A stretch of DNA of 64,000 nucleotides from Lentzea albida (GCF_900111005.1 NZ_FOFV01000002.1:1-64000); one strand, 5' to 3'. Shown: positions 43,886 through 53,452, counted from the first letter of the stretch. The notes: generated by a model from the sequence alone, not told the origin. A program made the numbers and translations.

Positions 43886-45202
43886 ATGTGGGAAGTTCTG
43901 CAGTCAGCGACCGACGTCCGGTCGCGCGTGACCGAGTGGATGGGGAAGCGGTTCCTCGCACACCTCAGCAAGACCGGGTTCGACCTCGAGTCGTCCTGGT
44001 TCGTGCCCTCGCGCGTGCTCGCCCCGCTGCGGCGCAACGGGCTCGACCCCGTGCCGGAGATGGCGCGGATGCAGGCCCAGGCACCGCTGACGCGCCTGCC
44101 GCTGCCGGTCACGGTGTGGCTGGTGACGGGCTACGAGGCGTCCAAGCAGGTGCTCGTGGACTCGGAGGCGTTCAGCAACGACTTCGGCCACCTGCGCGAG
44201 CTGGGGCTCTTCTCGGACGAGGCGCCGGGCGGGCTCGGCTTCAGCGACCCGCCGGAGCACACGCGGCTGCGCAAGGTGCTGACGCCCGAGTTCACCATGC
44301 GGCGGCTCTCCCGGCTCGTGCCGCGGATCGAGCAGATCGTCGCGGACCAGCTCGACCTGATGTCCATGAAGGACGGCCCGGTCGACCTGGTCGAGCACTT
44401 CGCGATGACCGTGCCGGCGCTCACGATCTGCGAACTGCTGGGCGTGCCCGCCGATGAGCGCGAGGAGTTCCAGCGGCGCAGCGTCTCGCGGTTCGACCTC
44501 GGCGGGGCGGCCACGACGTCGCTGTCGGCCGTGTCCGAGTCCATCGTCTACTTCCGGGAACTGGTGCGCTCCCAGCGCGCGAACCCGACCGACGGGTTGC
44601 TCGGCGAGCTCGTCCGCAAGCACGGCGACGACCTCGACGACGACGAACTGGCGGGCCTCGCGGACGGGCTGCTCACCGGCGGGTTCGAGACGACGGCCAG
44701 CATGATCTCGCTCGGCACGCTCGCGATGCTGCGCGACCCCGCGCTCCGCGAGCAGGCGCTGGGCGACGACAAGGCCGTGAACGGGCTGGTCGACGAGCTG
44801 CTGCGGCACCTCAGCGTCGTGTCGGTGGCGTTCCTGCGCATCGCGCGCCGCGACATCGAGATCGCCGGGGTCAAGGTCAAGGCGGGCGACATCGTGGCGT
44901 GCTCGCTGTCGCAGGCGAACCGCGACCGCGGCGTCTACGACACCCCGGACGTGATCCTCCCGGAGCGTCCCGCGAGCCAGCACCTCGCGTTCGGCTACGG
45001 CGCGCACCGCTGCATCGGCGCGGAGCTCGCGAAGATGGAGCTGCGGATCGCCTACCCGGCGCTCGTGCGCAGGTTCCCGGAGATGCGGCTCGCGGTGCCG
45101 CCGGGCGAGCTGTCGTTCCGCAAGCTCTCGATCGTCTACGGGCTGCACTCGATGCCGATGCACCTCGGCGTGCAGCCCAGCCCGATCCAGCAGGTCCTCT
45201 GA
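43886..45202 (+). CDS. Cytochrome P450 monooxygenase
   Basis: The 438-residue soluble bacterial P450 starts at ATG 43886. The I-helix oxygen motif is GGFETTAS (near 271), the K-helix ExxR is ELLRHL, and the haem loop is FGYGAHRCIG with Cys376 as the thiolate ligand. No ferredoxin or reductase gene is adjacent. It might hydroxylate a natural product or xenobiotic. A strong GC stem downstream ends the transcript. Confidence 0.9.
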   Translation: MWEVLQSATDVRSRVTEWMGKRFLAHLSKTGFDLESSWFVPSRVLAPLRRNGLDPVPEMARMQAQAPLTRLPLPVTVWLVTGYEASKQVLVDSEAFSNDFGHLRELGLFSDEAPGGLGFSDPPEHTRLRKVLTPEFTMRRLSRLVPRIEQIVADQLDLMSMKDGPVDLVEHFAMTVPALTICELLGVPADEREEFQRRSVSRFDLGGAATTSLSAVSESIVYFRELVRSQRANPTDGLLGELVRKHGDDLDDDELAGLADGLLTGGFETTASMISLGTLAMLRDPALREQALGDDKAVNGLVDELLRHLSVVSVAFLRIARRDIEIAGVKVKAGDIVACSLSQANRDRGVYDTPDVILPERPASQHLAFGYGAHRCIGAELAKMELRIAYPALVRRFPEMRLAVPPGELSFRKLSIVYGLHSMPMHLGVQPSPIQQVL

Positions 45203-45208
45203 CGTGGC

Positions 45209-45234
45209 GGGGGCCGCTCTCGCGAGCGGCCCCC
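45209..45234. terminator. Bidirectional terminator between P450 and ABC permease
   Basis: GGGGGCCGCTC, a four-base loop, GAGCGGCCCCC is an 11-bp perfect stem between two convergent stop codons (45202 and 45242). It lacks a T-tract, as is common in this group. Confidence 0.7.
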
Positions 45235-45241
45235 GGCACGT

Positions 45242-47722
45242 TCACTCCCGGACGCCGATGGCGTCGATCGGTTTGGCGCGCAACGACACCCGCGTGGACA
45301 CCGCGATCGACACCAGGCCGAGCAGCGCCGCCCCGGCGAGCGCGCCCAGGTAGACCCCGATCGGACCGGCGGGCACCGGCGTTCCGGTCAGGCCGATCGC
45401 GAGCACGACCAGTGGCACCGCGGCGACCAGCGACCCCAGCACCGCCGCCAGCCCGACCGTGAGCAGCGCCTCGGTCCGCATCATCCGGACGACCTGCCGG
45501 CGTCCGGTGCCGACCAGGCGCAGCAGGGCGAACTCGCGGCGCCGCGCGGCCGTCGACATCACGAGCGTGTTCGACACCGAGATCGCGACGTACCCGAGGA
45601 TCACGCCGACCGCGACCAGGTTGAGCAGGAACTGGGTCCGCTCGGCGCCGCGGTCCTGCGCCGCCACCCCCTCGGTCACCCGCAGTCCCGGGTAGCGGCT
45701 GGTCAGGGCCTGGAGAGCGGTGGCGTCGGAGCCCTTCACGAGCACCGCGCTGTCCATGCCCGCGTTGGTGTGCGCACGGGCGTCGGCGGCAGACAGCACG
45801 TAGTCGCCGAACGCGAGGTCGTGCTCGTAGGTCGCGACGACGCGCAGCTTCGCCTGCTGGCCGTCCGCGAACCAGAACTCCACGGTGTCGCCGACGTTCT
45901 TGTTCTCCCACGACGCGTGGCCGGCGCTCAACGCCACCGTGCCCGGCCGGAGGTCGTCGATGCTGCCGGAGACGACACCGAGGTCGACCATGCCGCTCGC
46001 CGTCGGGTCGAGACCGTTGGCAGGCCGGCTCTGCACCTCGACGGAGTCGCCGGTCGTGCTCGCGGTGATCACCTGGGTGCGCACCAGCGACGTGGCCGTC
46101 CCGCCGGAGACCTGCCCGACGACCTCGGCCGGCACGCCCGCGACACCGGTGATCACGTGGTCGGCGGTGATCGACCGCTCGTTCTGCTGCTGCACTGCGG
46201 CCGTGAGCGTCGTCTGGCTGTAGAAGTTGACCACCGCGAACCCGATGGCGAGCATCAACGGCGTCACCGCGGCCGCGAGCCGGCGCGAGTTCTTCCGCAC
46301 GTTCGCGGCGGCGAGGTACCCGCTCACCCCGGACGACCTGGCGAGCACCGGCGCGACCACCCGCACCGCCGCCCCGACCACCCGAGGCCCGGTCAGCGCC
46401 AGGCCGATGATCAGCACGAGCGCCGCCATCACCGACATCGCCGCGCCGAGCTGCCCGCCGAGGAACAACGGCACCGCCGTCGCGCCGAGGCCGAGCGCGA
46501 CCAGCGCCCAGCCGATCGCCAGCCGGACCCGGCCGACGTCCCGCTTCTGCACCGCGGCCTCGCCCAGCGCCTCGACGGGGCTGATCGACGACGGCCTGCG
46601 CGCCGCGCTCCACGCCGCCACGCGTGCCGCTCCGACCCCGATCAGCAGCGCCGCGGCCAGCGGGATCGGGGAGATCGACAACGCGAAGTCGTCCGGGACC
46701 ACACCGATCCTCGCGAACGCCGCGCGCAGGCCCAGGCTGACCGCGATGCCGAGCAGGCTGCCGAGCACGCCCGCCACCACCGAGACGACCGTGGTCTCCA
46801 CGCCGATCAGTCGGCGCACCTGCCGCGGCGTCGCTCCCACGGCCCGCAGCAGGGCGAACTCGCGGCGGCGTTGCTCGACGGTCAGGGCGAGCGTGCTGGC
46901 CACGACGAAGATCGCGACGAGGACCGCGTACCCGCCGAACGAACCGGCCAGGATCGCGAGGATCGACTTGGTCTGGCTGACGTCGTCGAACTCGGCGGCG
47001 CTGCGGTCGGCACCCGACGACACGGTGACGTGGTCGCCGGCGAGGGCGGCCTCCACGCGGCCGGCGTCGGCGCCGAGCACACCGATGGCGCTCACGCGGT
47101 CAGGGCGTCCGGCGAGCTCGCCGGCCACGGCCTCGCTGAAGAAGAGCGACGCCTGCCGTCCGGAGCCGGAAGCCTCGGCGACACCGGCCACGCGGTAGGT
47201 CACCGGGGCCGACCGCACCATCACTGCCACCTCGCCCCCGACGCGCACCCCGGCCTGGGCCGCGAGCTCTGCGTCCAGCACCACCTCGCCGTTCTTCGGC
47301 GCGCCGCCCTCCTTCAGGCTGAACGGCGCCAGCACGGCGGAGTCCCAGTTGTGGCCGAAGGACGGCTTGCCCGCGAGGGGCTGCCCGTCCGGTCCGACCA
47401 CCACGGCCGGGAACGTCTGCTCGGCGACCGCCCGCGCACCCGGCACCGCGGCGATCTTGGCGACCAGCGACGCGGGGATCGACGGCTGTTCGGCGGCGTG
47501 CTCGAACGCGAGGACGTCGGCACCGGGCGGCCGGACGGTCCGGTCACCGGTGACCACCACGTCGACGGCCGCGTAGCGCTGCGTCGGCACGCCGCCGCGG
47601 AAGCCGGACTCCATCAGGATCCCGCAGGCCGCGACGATCGCGGTGCCGCAGAGGATCGCGACGAACGCCCCGATGAACCCGCTGGTGCGGGCCTTGACGG
47701 TCTGCCAGGCGAGGGTCAGCAC
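45242..47722 (-). CDS. MacB/FtsX-type ABC transporter permease
   Basis: The 826-residue product has an N-terminal helix (about 15-37), a large outer domain, and two FtsX-like modules of three to four helices each (about 245-400 and 720-815), the repeated layout of actinobacterial SalY-type permeases. The phrase EFALLRAVGATPRQVRR is repeated as EFALLRLVGTGRRQVVR, a coupling-helix motif. It partners the ATPase encoded 3 nt upstream. Such systems export lipids or peptides, or act as mechanotransmitters. The substrate is unknown. Confidence 0.87.
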   Translation of the reverse strand: MLTLAWQTVKARTSGFIGAFVAILCGTAIVAACGILMESGFRGGVPTQRYAAVDVVVTGDRTVRPPGADVLAFEHAAEQPSIPASLVAKIAAVPGARAVAEQTFPAVVVGPDGQPLAGKPSFGHNWDSAVLAPFSLKEGGAPKNGEVVLDAELAAQAGVRVGGEVAVMVRSAPVTYRVAGVAEASGSGRQASLFFSEAVAGELAGRPDRVSAIGVLGADAGRVEAALAGDHVTVSSGADRSAAEFDDVSQTKSILAILAGSFGGYAVLVAIFVVASTLALTVEQRRREFALLRAVGATPRQVRRLIGVETTVVSVVAGVLGSLLGIAVSLGLRAAFARIGVVPDDFALSISPIPLAAALLIGVGAARVAAWSAARRPSSISPVEALGEAAVQKRDVGRVRLAIGWALVALGLGATAVPLFLGGQLGAAMSVMAALVLIIGLALTGPRVVGAAVRVVAPVLARSSGVSGYLAAANVRKNSRRLAAAVTPLMLAIGFAVVNFYSQTTLTAAVQQQNERSITADHVITGVAGVPAEVVGQVSGGTATSLVRTQVITASTTGDSVEVQSRPANGLDPTASGMVDLGVVSGSIDDLRPGTVALSAGHASWENKNVGDTVEFWFADGQQAKLRVVATYEHDLAFGDYVLSAADARAHTNAGMDSAVLVKGSDATALQALTSRYPGLRVTEGVAAQDRGAERTQFLLNLVAVGVILGYVAISVSNTLVMSTAARRREFALLRLVGTGRRQVVRMMRTEALLTVGLAAVLGSLVAAVPLVVLAIGLTGTPVPAGPIGVYLGALAGAALLGLVSIAVSTRVSLRAKPIDAIGVRE

Positions 47723-47725
47723 GGC

Positions 47726-48457
47726 TCACCACTCCCCGAGGTGCGTCATGCGCTCGGCGACCTTCTCGGGCGTCGGCGCGACCAGTTCGCCCGCCAGTCG
47801 TCCGTCGGCCAGGAACAGCACGCTGTGCGCGGCCGAGGCGGCCACCGGGTCGTGCGTGACCATCAGGACCGTCTGGCCCATCTCGTCCACGATGGACCGC
47901 AGCAGCCCCAGCACCTGCTGTGCCGTGCGCGAGTCGAGTGCGCCGGTCGGTTCGTCGGCCAGCACGACCTCGGGCCTCGCGACCAGCGCGCGGGCGATCG
48001 CGACGCGTTGCTGCTGGCCGCCGGAGAGTTCGGCGGGCAGCCGGTCGAGCCGTCCGTCGAGGCCGACCCTGCCGACCACCTCGCGCAGCCACGCCTGGTC
48101 GGCCGCACGCCCGGCGAGGCGCAGCGGGAGGGTGATGTTCTGCTCGACGGTCAGCGACGGCAGCAGGTTGTAGGCCTGGAAGACGAACCCGATGCGGTCG
48201 CGCCGCACCTGCGTCAGCGCGGCCTCCTTCAGGCCGCCGAGGTCGGTGTCGCCGAGCAGCACGCGGCCGGACGTCGGCCGGTCCATGCCCGACGCGCAGT
48301 GCAGGAAGGTGCTCTTGCCCGAGCCGGACGGTCCCATCACGGCGGTGAACGTGCCCCGCCGGACGGCGACGGTGACCTCGTCCAACGCGGTGACGGCGCC
48401 ACCCCCGGAGCCGTACACCTTCCGCACCGCCTGCAGCGACAGCGCGTCTGCCCTCAT
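47726..48457 (-). CDS. ABC transporter ATP-binding protein (LolD/MacB type)
   Basis: The 243-residue product starts at ATG 48457 with AAGGAG upstream. Walker A is GPSGSGKST (near 44), the Q-loop is FVFQAYNLLPSLTVEQN, the signature is LSGGQQQR and Walker B is VVLADEPTGALD. It drives the FtsX-like permease encoded downstream. The gene is divergent from the peptide operon at 48689 with a 231-bp gap. Confidence 0.9.
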   Translation of the reverse strand: MRADALSLQAVRKVYGSGGGAVTALDEVTVAVRRGTFTAVMGPSGSGKSTFLHCASGMDRPTSGRVLLGDTDLGGLKEAALTQVRRDRIGFVFQAYNLLPSLTVEQNITLPLRLAGRAADQAWLREVVGRVGLDGRLDRLPAELSGGQQQRVAIARALVARPEVVLADEPTGALDSRTAQQVLGLLRSIVDEMGQTVLMVTHDPVAASAAHSVLFLADGRLAGELVAPTPEKVAERMTHLGEW

Positions 48458-48604
48458 CACGTTCTCCTTGACTCGCAACGACTTCTGACCGAAAACGTAA
48501 TTTCGCGGGGCGCGGCGATCGATCACGCAGGCTGCCCGGAACCAGGTGGAGCAGGCTCTACCCCCGAGTGGGTTCGTCCGCCCGAACAGATCACCGGCGC
48601 CAGA

Positions 48605-48622
48605 TTCGTCGGCCGCGACGAA
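48605..48622. promoter_or_regulatory. Dyad upstream of the peptide-utilisation operon
   Basis: TTCGTCG (48605-48611), four bases, CGACGAA (48616-48622) is a perfect 7+7 palindrome about 70 bp before the first gene, near the expected -35 region. A repressor site is plausible. Confidence 0.45.
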
Positions 48623-48643
48623 GAGTCGGCGGGGGCCCGAACC

Positions 48644-48668
48644 TAGGTTTGCCGGTGACCGGAGTCAC
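48644..48668 (+). promoter_or_regulatory. Putative -10 box and second dyad
   Basis: TAGGTT (48644-48649) is a candidate -10 box. GTGAC (48655-48659), four bases, GTCAC (48664-48668) forms a perfect dyad at the expected transcription start, so binding there would block initiation of the long operon. Confidence 0.4.
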
Positions 48669-48688
48669 GTCGACCTGGATGGGGCGCG

Positions 48689-50065
48689 ATGTCCAAGCTC
48701 AACGAGATCAACGGGTGGCTGCAGGAGAACCTGCCCCGGCTGGTGGCCGAGCACGGGGTGCCCGGAGCGGCGGTGGCGGTCACCGTCGGCGACGACGTGG
48801 CCGAAGCCGCGGCCGGCGTGCTGAACAAGAACACCGGGGTCGAGACGACCACCGACTCGGTGTTCCAGATCGGGTCGATCACCAAGGTCTGGACGGCGAC
48901 GCTCGCGATGCAGCTCGTCGACGAGGGCCTGCTCGACCTCGACTCGCCCGTGCGGACCTACCTGCCCGAGTTCCGGATCGCCGACGAGGACGCCGCCGCG
49001 CGGATCACCGTGCGGCAGTTGCTGAACCACACGGCGGGCTTCGAGGGCGACCTCTTCACCGACACCGGCCGCGGCGACGACTGCGTGGAGAAGTACGTCG
49101 CCACGCTGCACGACACGCCCCAGCTCTTCGGGCCCGGCGAGATGTTCAGCTACAACAACGCGGGCTACGTCGTGCTCGGCCGGGTCGTGGAGGTGTTGCG
49201 CGGCAAGCCCTACGACGACTGCCTGCGCGAGCACCTGTTCGCCCCGCTGGGCCTGACGCACGCCGCCGCGGACGCCTACGAGGCGATCATGCACCGCGCC
49301 GCCGTCGGCCACCTCACGCCCGACGAGGAGGCAGGGCCGCAGGTCGCGCCGGTCTGGGCGCTCGTCCGCTCCAACGCCCCGGCCGGTTCGGTCCTCGCCA
49401 TGAGCGCCCGCGACCTGCTGAAGTTCGCGCGGATGCACCTGAAGAACGGTGACGGCGTGCTGTCGGAGGCCGGCGCCGAGGCGATGAAGCAGGTCCAGGT
49501 GAAGGTGCCCGACCTCGCGCTGATGGGTGACGCCTGGGGCCTGGGCTGGGAGCTGTTCCACTATCCACAGGGGACGGTCATCGGTCACGACGGCGGCACG
49601 ATCGGCCAGAACGCCTTCCTGCGCCTGGTTCCCGAGCACGGCGTCGCGATCGCGTTGCTGACCAACGGTGGCAAGACCATCGACCTGTACGAGGCGGTCT
49701 TCCGGCACGTGCTGCGCGAGCTCACCGGTGTCGAGCTCCCCGCGATGCCCGAACCCGCCGCGGAACCCGCGCCCCTCGACGGCAAGCGCTTCACCGGCGT
49801 GTACGTCTCGTCGGTCGGCGAGCGGGTGGTCACGCAGGACGAGGACGGCCGCATCTGGGTGGAGCTCGTGCCCAAGGGGATCATGGCCGAGCTGAGCCCG
49901 GAGTCGGCGGGCAGGACCGAGCTGGTGGCGTGGCGCGACGACACGCTCGTCGCGGCGGAACCGGTGCACGGCATCCACATGCCGCACGCGTTCGTCGGCG
50001 ACGACGGCGACGGGCGGGCCCTGTTCCTGCACACCGGACGCGCGGACCGCCGGGTGGCCCCGTGA
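48689..50065 (+). CDS. Cytosolic S12-family serine hydrolase, first gene of the peptide operon
   Basis: The 458-residue product has Ser63-x-x-Lys66 (GSITKVW), an NHTAGFEG loop, Tyr155-x-Asn (YNNAGY) and a late HDGGTIGQ (third motif, HxG type). A C-terminal beta domain (about 350-458) is present, as in D-aminopeptidases and DD-peptidases of S12. It has no signal peptide, so it should act on cytosolic substrates such as imported peptides. It strongly resembles the C-terminal half of the fusion at 57240-60461 (shared FTDTGRGDDC and EKY), so the two arose by duplication. The stop overlaps the next gene by 4 nt. Confidence 0.85.
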   Translation: MSKLNEINGWLQENLPRLVAEHGVPGAAVAVTVGDDVAEAAAGVLNKNTGVETTTDSVFQIGSITKVWTATLAMQLVDEGLLDLDSPVRTYLPEFRIADEDAAARITVRQLLNHTAGFEGDLFTDTGRGDDCVEKYVATLHDTPQLFGPGEMFSYNNAGYVVLGRVVEVLRGKPYDDCLREHLFAPLGLTHAAADAYEAIMHRAAVGHLTPDEEAGPQVAPVWALVRSNAPAGSVLAMSARDLLKFARMHLKNGDGVLSEAGAEAMKQVQVKVPDLALMGDAWGLGWELFHYPQGTVIGHDGGTIGQNAFLRLVPEHGVAIALLTNGGKTIDLYEAVFRHVLRELTGVELPAMPEPAAEPAPLDGKRFTGVYVSSVGERVVTQDEDGRIWVELVPKGIMAELSPESAGRTELVAWRDDTLVAAEPVHGIHMPHAFVGDDGDGRALFLHTGRADRRVAP

Positions 50066-50919
50066 TCGCCGAGGCCTTCGCCGACGCCGGTGTGGAGGGT
50101 TTCGTCCACGCCCGCGAGATCGGGGTGGGTGGCCGGGAGTTCTGCCACGGCGCGGACGACCGGGTGGTGCTCGCGTCGGTGTTCAAGATCGCGGTGGCCG
50201 TCGCGTTCGCGGACGAGGTGGCGGCGGGACGGCTCGACGCGAGCGAACGCACGCGCGTCACGTCCCGCTACCGCATCGGCGGGATCGGCACCGCGGGATG
50301 TGCCGACGACGTCGAGATGAGCTGGCGCGACCTGGCGTCGTTCATGATGACGATGAGCGACAACGCCGCGACCGACGTCCTCTTCCACCGCGTCGGCCAG
50401 GCCGCGGTCGACGCCGTGCTCACGAAGGCCGGTCTGGAACGCACCCGGATCCTGGGCTGCTGCGAGGACCTGTTCGCCTCGGTCGTCGCGGACCTCGGCA
50501 CCGAGGACGTGGAGGGTGCCCTCACGGATCCGGACCTCGTACCGAAGCTGTCCATTGTGGACCCGGAGCGCACGACCTCCTCGACGCCGAGGGAGATCAC
50601 GACGTTGCTCGACGCGATCTGGACCGACCGCGCGGCGGCGCCGCAGGCGTGCGAGGAGGTCCGGGAGGTCATGAGCCGGCAGGTCTGGCCGCACCGGCTC
50701 AGCTCGGGCTTCCCCTCCGAGGTCCGGGTCGCCGCCAAGACCGGCACGCTGCCGACGGTGCGCAACGAGGCCGGCGTCGTCACCTACCCCGACGGCCGTT
50801 CCTACGCCGTCGCCGTGTTCACCCGCTCCTCCTCGCCCGACCTCCGCGACCCCGCCGCCGACGCGGTGATCGGTCGCGCCGGGCGTCTCGCCGTCGACCA
50901 CCTCCGGAGGACCCCATGA
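50062..50919 (+). CDS. Class A beta-lactamase-fold serine hydrolase without signal peptide
   Basis: The 285-residue product starts at GTG 50062 within the previous stop. It has the full class A set: Ser39-x-x-Lys42 (ASVFKIAV), SDN at 99-101 and KTG at 226-228. The omega-loop Glu is not clear. No export signal is present, unlike true resistance beta-lactamases. Genome annotations often call such proteins serine hydrolases; they may be peptidases or amidases. Position among peptide genes argues for an intracellular role on imported peptides or lactams. The stop overlaps the next gene by 4 nt. Confidence 0.8.
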   Translation: MIAEAFADAGVEGFVHAREIGVGGREFCHGADDRVVLASVFKIAVAVAFADEVAAGRLDASERTRVTSRYRIGGIGTAGCADDVEMSWRDLASFMMTMSDNAATDVLFHRVGQAAVDAVLTKAGLERTRILGCCEDLFASVVADLGTEDVEGALTDPDLVPKLSIVDPERTTSSTPREITTLLDAIWTDRAAAPQACEEVREVMSRQVWPHRLSSGFPSEVRVAAKTGTLPTVRNEAGVVTYPDGRSYAVAVFTRSSSPDLRDPAADAVIGRAGRLAVDHLRRTP

Positions 50920-52484
50920 AACGCACGGCAGCTCTGCTCACGGCCGTTGTCCTGGCCGGATGTGGCACGGCCGGGACGACCGGCAGCCAGAACCTGGCGC
51001 AGGGCGGGACCTTCACGATGTCGGTCGGCGGGGACCCCGGTTCGCTCGACCCCGCGCTGACGGTCCTGTCGGTGGCGCGAGTCGTGGGCCGGTTCCTCTA
51101 CGCCAGTCTGGTCGACCGCACGGCGGACGGCACGATCGTCTCCGGTCTCGCGGAGAAGTGGGACGCCACCGTCACCTCCGCCTCCTTCACACTGCGCCAG
51201 GGCATCACGTGTTCCGACGGTGCCCCGCTGACGGCCGCCGACGTCGCCGCGAACATCACGTTCGTCGGAGACCCCGCGAACAAGTCGCCGCTGGCGGGCA
51301 TCCAGGTCCCGCCCGGCACCACGGCCACGGCGGACGAGGCGACCCGCACCGTCACCGTGACGAGCGGTGCGCCGGACGCGTTCCTGCTGACCAACGTCGG
51401 CACCCTGCCGATCGTGTGCGGCAAGGGCATGACCGACCGCGCGCTGCTCGCGAAGGGCGAGCAGGGCACCGGCATGTTCAAGATCTCCGAGATCGTGGCC
51501 AACGACCACTACACCCTGGAACGGCGCAAGGACTTCGCGTGGGGCCCCGGTGACTGGAAGGCCGACCAGCAGGGCCTGCCGGACAAGGTCGTGGTCAGGG
51601 TGATCCCGAACGAGACGACCGCCGTGAACCTGCTGATGTCCGGCCAGCTCACCGCCGCGACGGTCGCGGGTCCCGACCAGGAACGCCTGCTGGCGCAGAA
51701 GTACGAGCACGTCGACCTCGCCTCGCCGCTGGGCACGCTGTCGTTCAACCAGGCCGCCGGGCATCCGGGCGCCGACCCGGCCGTGCGCCGCGCGCTCCTG
51801 CAGGGCCTCGACCTCGCGCAGGTGGGCAAGGTGCTCACGAACGGCAAGGGCAGGCCGTCGCAGAGCGCGGTGACGGTCGCACCCCGGCCGTGCACGGGCG
51901 ACAACGTCACCCCGCACCTGCCGAAGTTCGACAAGGCGGCCGCGACCGCCGCGCTCGACGCCGCGGGATGGCGCGCCGGAGCCGACGGCACGCGTGCCAA
52001 GGACGGTCAGCCGCTGGCGGTGAAGCTGCTCCAGCCCACCGTCGCCGGCCCGACGCTGACCGCGACGGCCGAGCTGATCCAGCAGTCGTGGCAGGGCATC
52101 GGCGTGAAGGTCGAGATCGCGCCGGTCGACACGGCCGGCGTCAACCAGACGCTGTTCGGCACGGGCGCGTGGGACGTGTCGATGGTGCCGCTGTCGTTGT
52201 CGCTGCCGAGCCAGCTCGTGTCGTTCGTGTCCGGCCCGGTGCCGCCGCAGGGCGTGAACTTCGGCCACATCAAGAACGCGGAGTACGAGTCGGAGTCGAA
52301 GCTGGCGGCGTCCAAGGCCGGCGCGAACGGCTGCGACAACTGGAACAAGGCCGAGGCCGCCCTGGTCGAGGACGCCAGTTTCGTGCCGTACTACGACTCG
52401 GTCGTGTCGACGTTCGTCAAGGGCGCGAAGTTCACGATGAGCGACAGCATCGACCCGACCTCGATCAGGATGTTGTCCTCATGA
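50916..52484 (+). CDS. Peptide ABC importer substrate-binding lipoprotein (SBP_bac_5)
   Basis: The 522-residue product starts at ATG 50916 after CGGAGGACCCC. It has a lipoprotein signal with lipobox LAGC (Cys16) and the SBP_bac_5 fold (GGTFTMSVGGDPGSLDPALT near 30-49, LAEKWDATVTSASFTLRQGI). This family captures di- and oligopeptides or nickel for DppBCDF/OppBCDF importers. It is followed with 4-nt overlap by the matching permease. The ligand type, perhaps D-amino-acid peptides, is inferred from the operon. Confidence 0.9.
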   Translation: MKRTAALLTAVVLAGCGTAGTTGSQNLAQGGTFTMSVGGDPGSLDPALTVLSVARVVGRFLYASLVDRTADGTIVSGLAEKWDATVTSASFTLRQGITCSDGAPLTAADVAANITFVGDPANKSPLAGIQVPPGTTATADEATRTVTVTSGAPDAFLLTNVGTLPIVCGKGMTDRALLAKGEQGTGMFKISEIVANDHYTLERRKDFAWGPGDWKADQQGLPDKVVVRVIPNETTAVNLLMSGQLTAATVAGPDQERLLAQKYEHVDLASPLGTLSFNQAAGHPGADPAVRRALLQGLDLAQVGKVLTNGKGRPSQSAVTVAPRPCTGDNVTPHLPKFDKAAATAALDAAGWRAGADGTRAKDGQPLAVKLLQPTVAGPTLTATAELIQQSWQGIGVKVEIAPVDTAGVNQTLFGTGAWDVSMVPLSLSLPSQLVSFVSGPVPPQGVNFGHIKNAEYESESKLAASKAGANGCDNWNKAEAALVEDASFVPYYDSVVSTFVKGAKFTMSDSIDPTSIRMLSS

Positions 52485-53452
52485 CCACGCTGGAACGGGT
52501 GCGGGGCAGCAGCTGGCTGCCCTTCGCCCGGCGGCGGGCCCTGCGGTTCCTGACCTCGCTGTGGGTGCTCGTGACCGCGGCGTTCCTGATGATCCACCTG
52601 ATCCCCGGCGACCCGGTCCGCGAGTCCCTGGGCCTCACGGCGACCCCGGAGGTCGTCGCCGCCCGCCGCGCCGCGCTCGGCCTCGACGACCCGTTGCCGG
52701 TGCAGTACTGGCACTACGTCAGCGGCCTGTTCCGCGGCGAGTTCGGCACCTCGCTCATCAGCGGCACCCCGGTCGCCGACCTGATCGGCGACCGCCTGCC
52801 CGCCACCGTGCAGCTGGCGGTGCTCGCCTTCCTGGTCGTGGTCGTCGTCGCCGTGCCGGTGGGCGTGGTGATGGCGGTGCTCACCAAGGGCGGCCGCCGA
52901 CGAGGTGGCGAGCTCGCGTTCACGTCGGGGAGCGTGGTGCTGGCGGCGATCCCGGAGTTCCTGCTCGCCGTCGGCCTGGTGAGCCTGTTCGCCGTGCAGC
53001 TCAACCTGTTCCCGGTGGCGGGCAACGACGCCGCGGGGTCGTGGGTGCTGCCGGTGCTCGCGCTGGCGATCGGCCCCACCGCGATCCTCGCCCGGATCGT
53101 GCGGGTGGAGCTGCTCGCGGTGCTGGGCAACGACTTCGTGCGCACCGCCCGCGCCAAGCGCCTGCCCGCGAGGCTCGTGTACCTGCGGCACGCGCTGCCC
53201 AACGCCGTCACCGCGACCCTGACGATGGGCGGCATGATGCTCGCCGCCCTGGTGGCCGGGACCGTGCTGGTGGAGAACGTGTTCGCGTGGCCGGGTCTCG
53301 GGTCGACCATCGTCGGCTCGATCCAGCAGAAGGACTACCCGGCGGTGCAGGGGATCGTGCTGGTGTACGGGGCCGGGGTGCTGCTGGTGAACCTGGTGGT
53401 GGACGTGGTGCTGGCCGTGCTCGACCCGCGTTCGACGATCAGGGAGGCGTGA
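52481..53452 (+). CDS. Peptide ABC importer permease, DppB/OppB type
   Basis: The 323-residue product starts at ATG 52481, overlapping the binding-protein stop by 4 nt. It has six membrane segments, the N-terminal motif FLMIHLIPGDPV (near 33) and the EAA-loop region DFVRTARAKRLPARLVYLRHALPNA (near 218), which docks onto the ATPase. It pairs with the fused DppC-DppD protein encoded downstream. Its stop TGA shares a base with the ATG of a small repeat-rich ORF. Confidence 0.9.
   Translation: MTTLERVRGSSWLPFARRRALRFLTSLWVLVTAAFLMIHLIPGDPVRESLGLTATPEVVAARRAALGLDDPLPVQYWHYVSGLFRGEFGTSLISGTPVADLIGDRLPATVQLAVLAFLVVVVVAVPVGVVMAVLTKGGRRRGGELAFTSGSVVLAAIPEFLLAVGLVSLFAVQLNLFPVAGNDAAGSWVLPVLALAIGPTAILARIVRVELLAVLGNDFVRTARAKRLPARLVYLRHALPNAVTATLTMGGMMLAALVAGTVLVENVFAWPGLGSTIVGSIQQKDYPAVQGIVLVYGAGVLLVNLVVDVVLAVLDPRSTIREA

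Noticed and set aside
37857..48457. Natural-product gene cluster (ABC-F, P450, methyltransferase, exporter)
   Set aside because: No core biosynthetic gene (PKS, NRPS, terpene synthase or RiPP enzyme) is present, and the genes lie on different strands in separate transcripts.
45770..48646. 958-codon frame antisense to the ABC exporter genes
   Set aside because: The opposite strand encodes intact FtsX-like and ATPase proteins, and the frame is His/Arg/Gly-rich with no domain.
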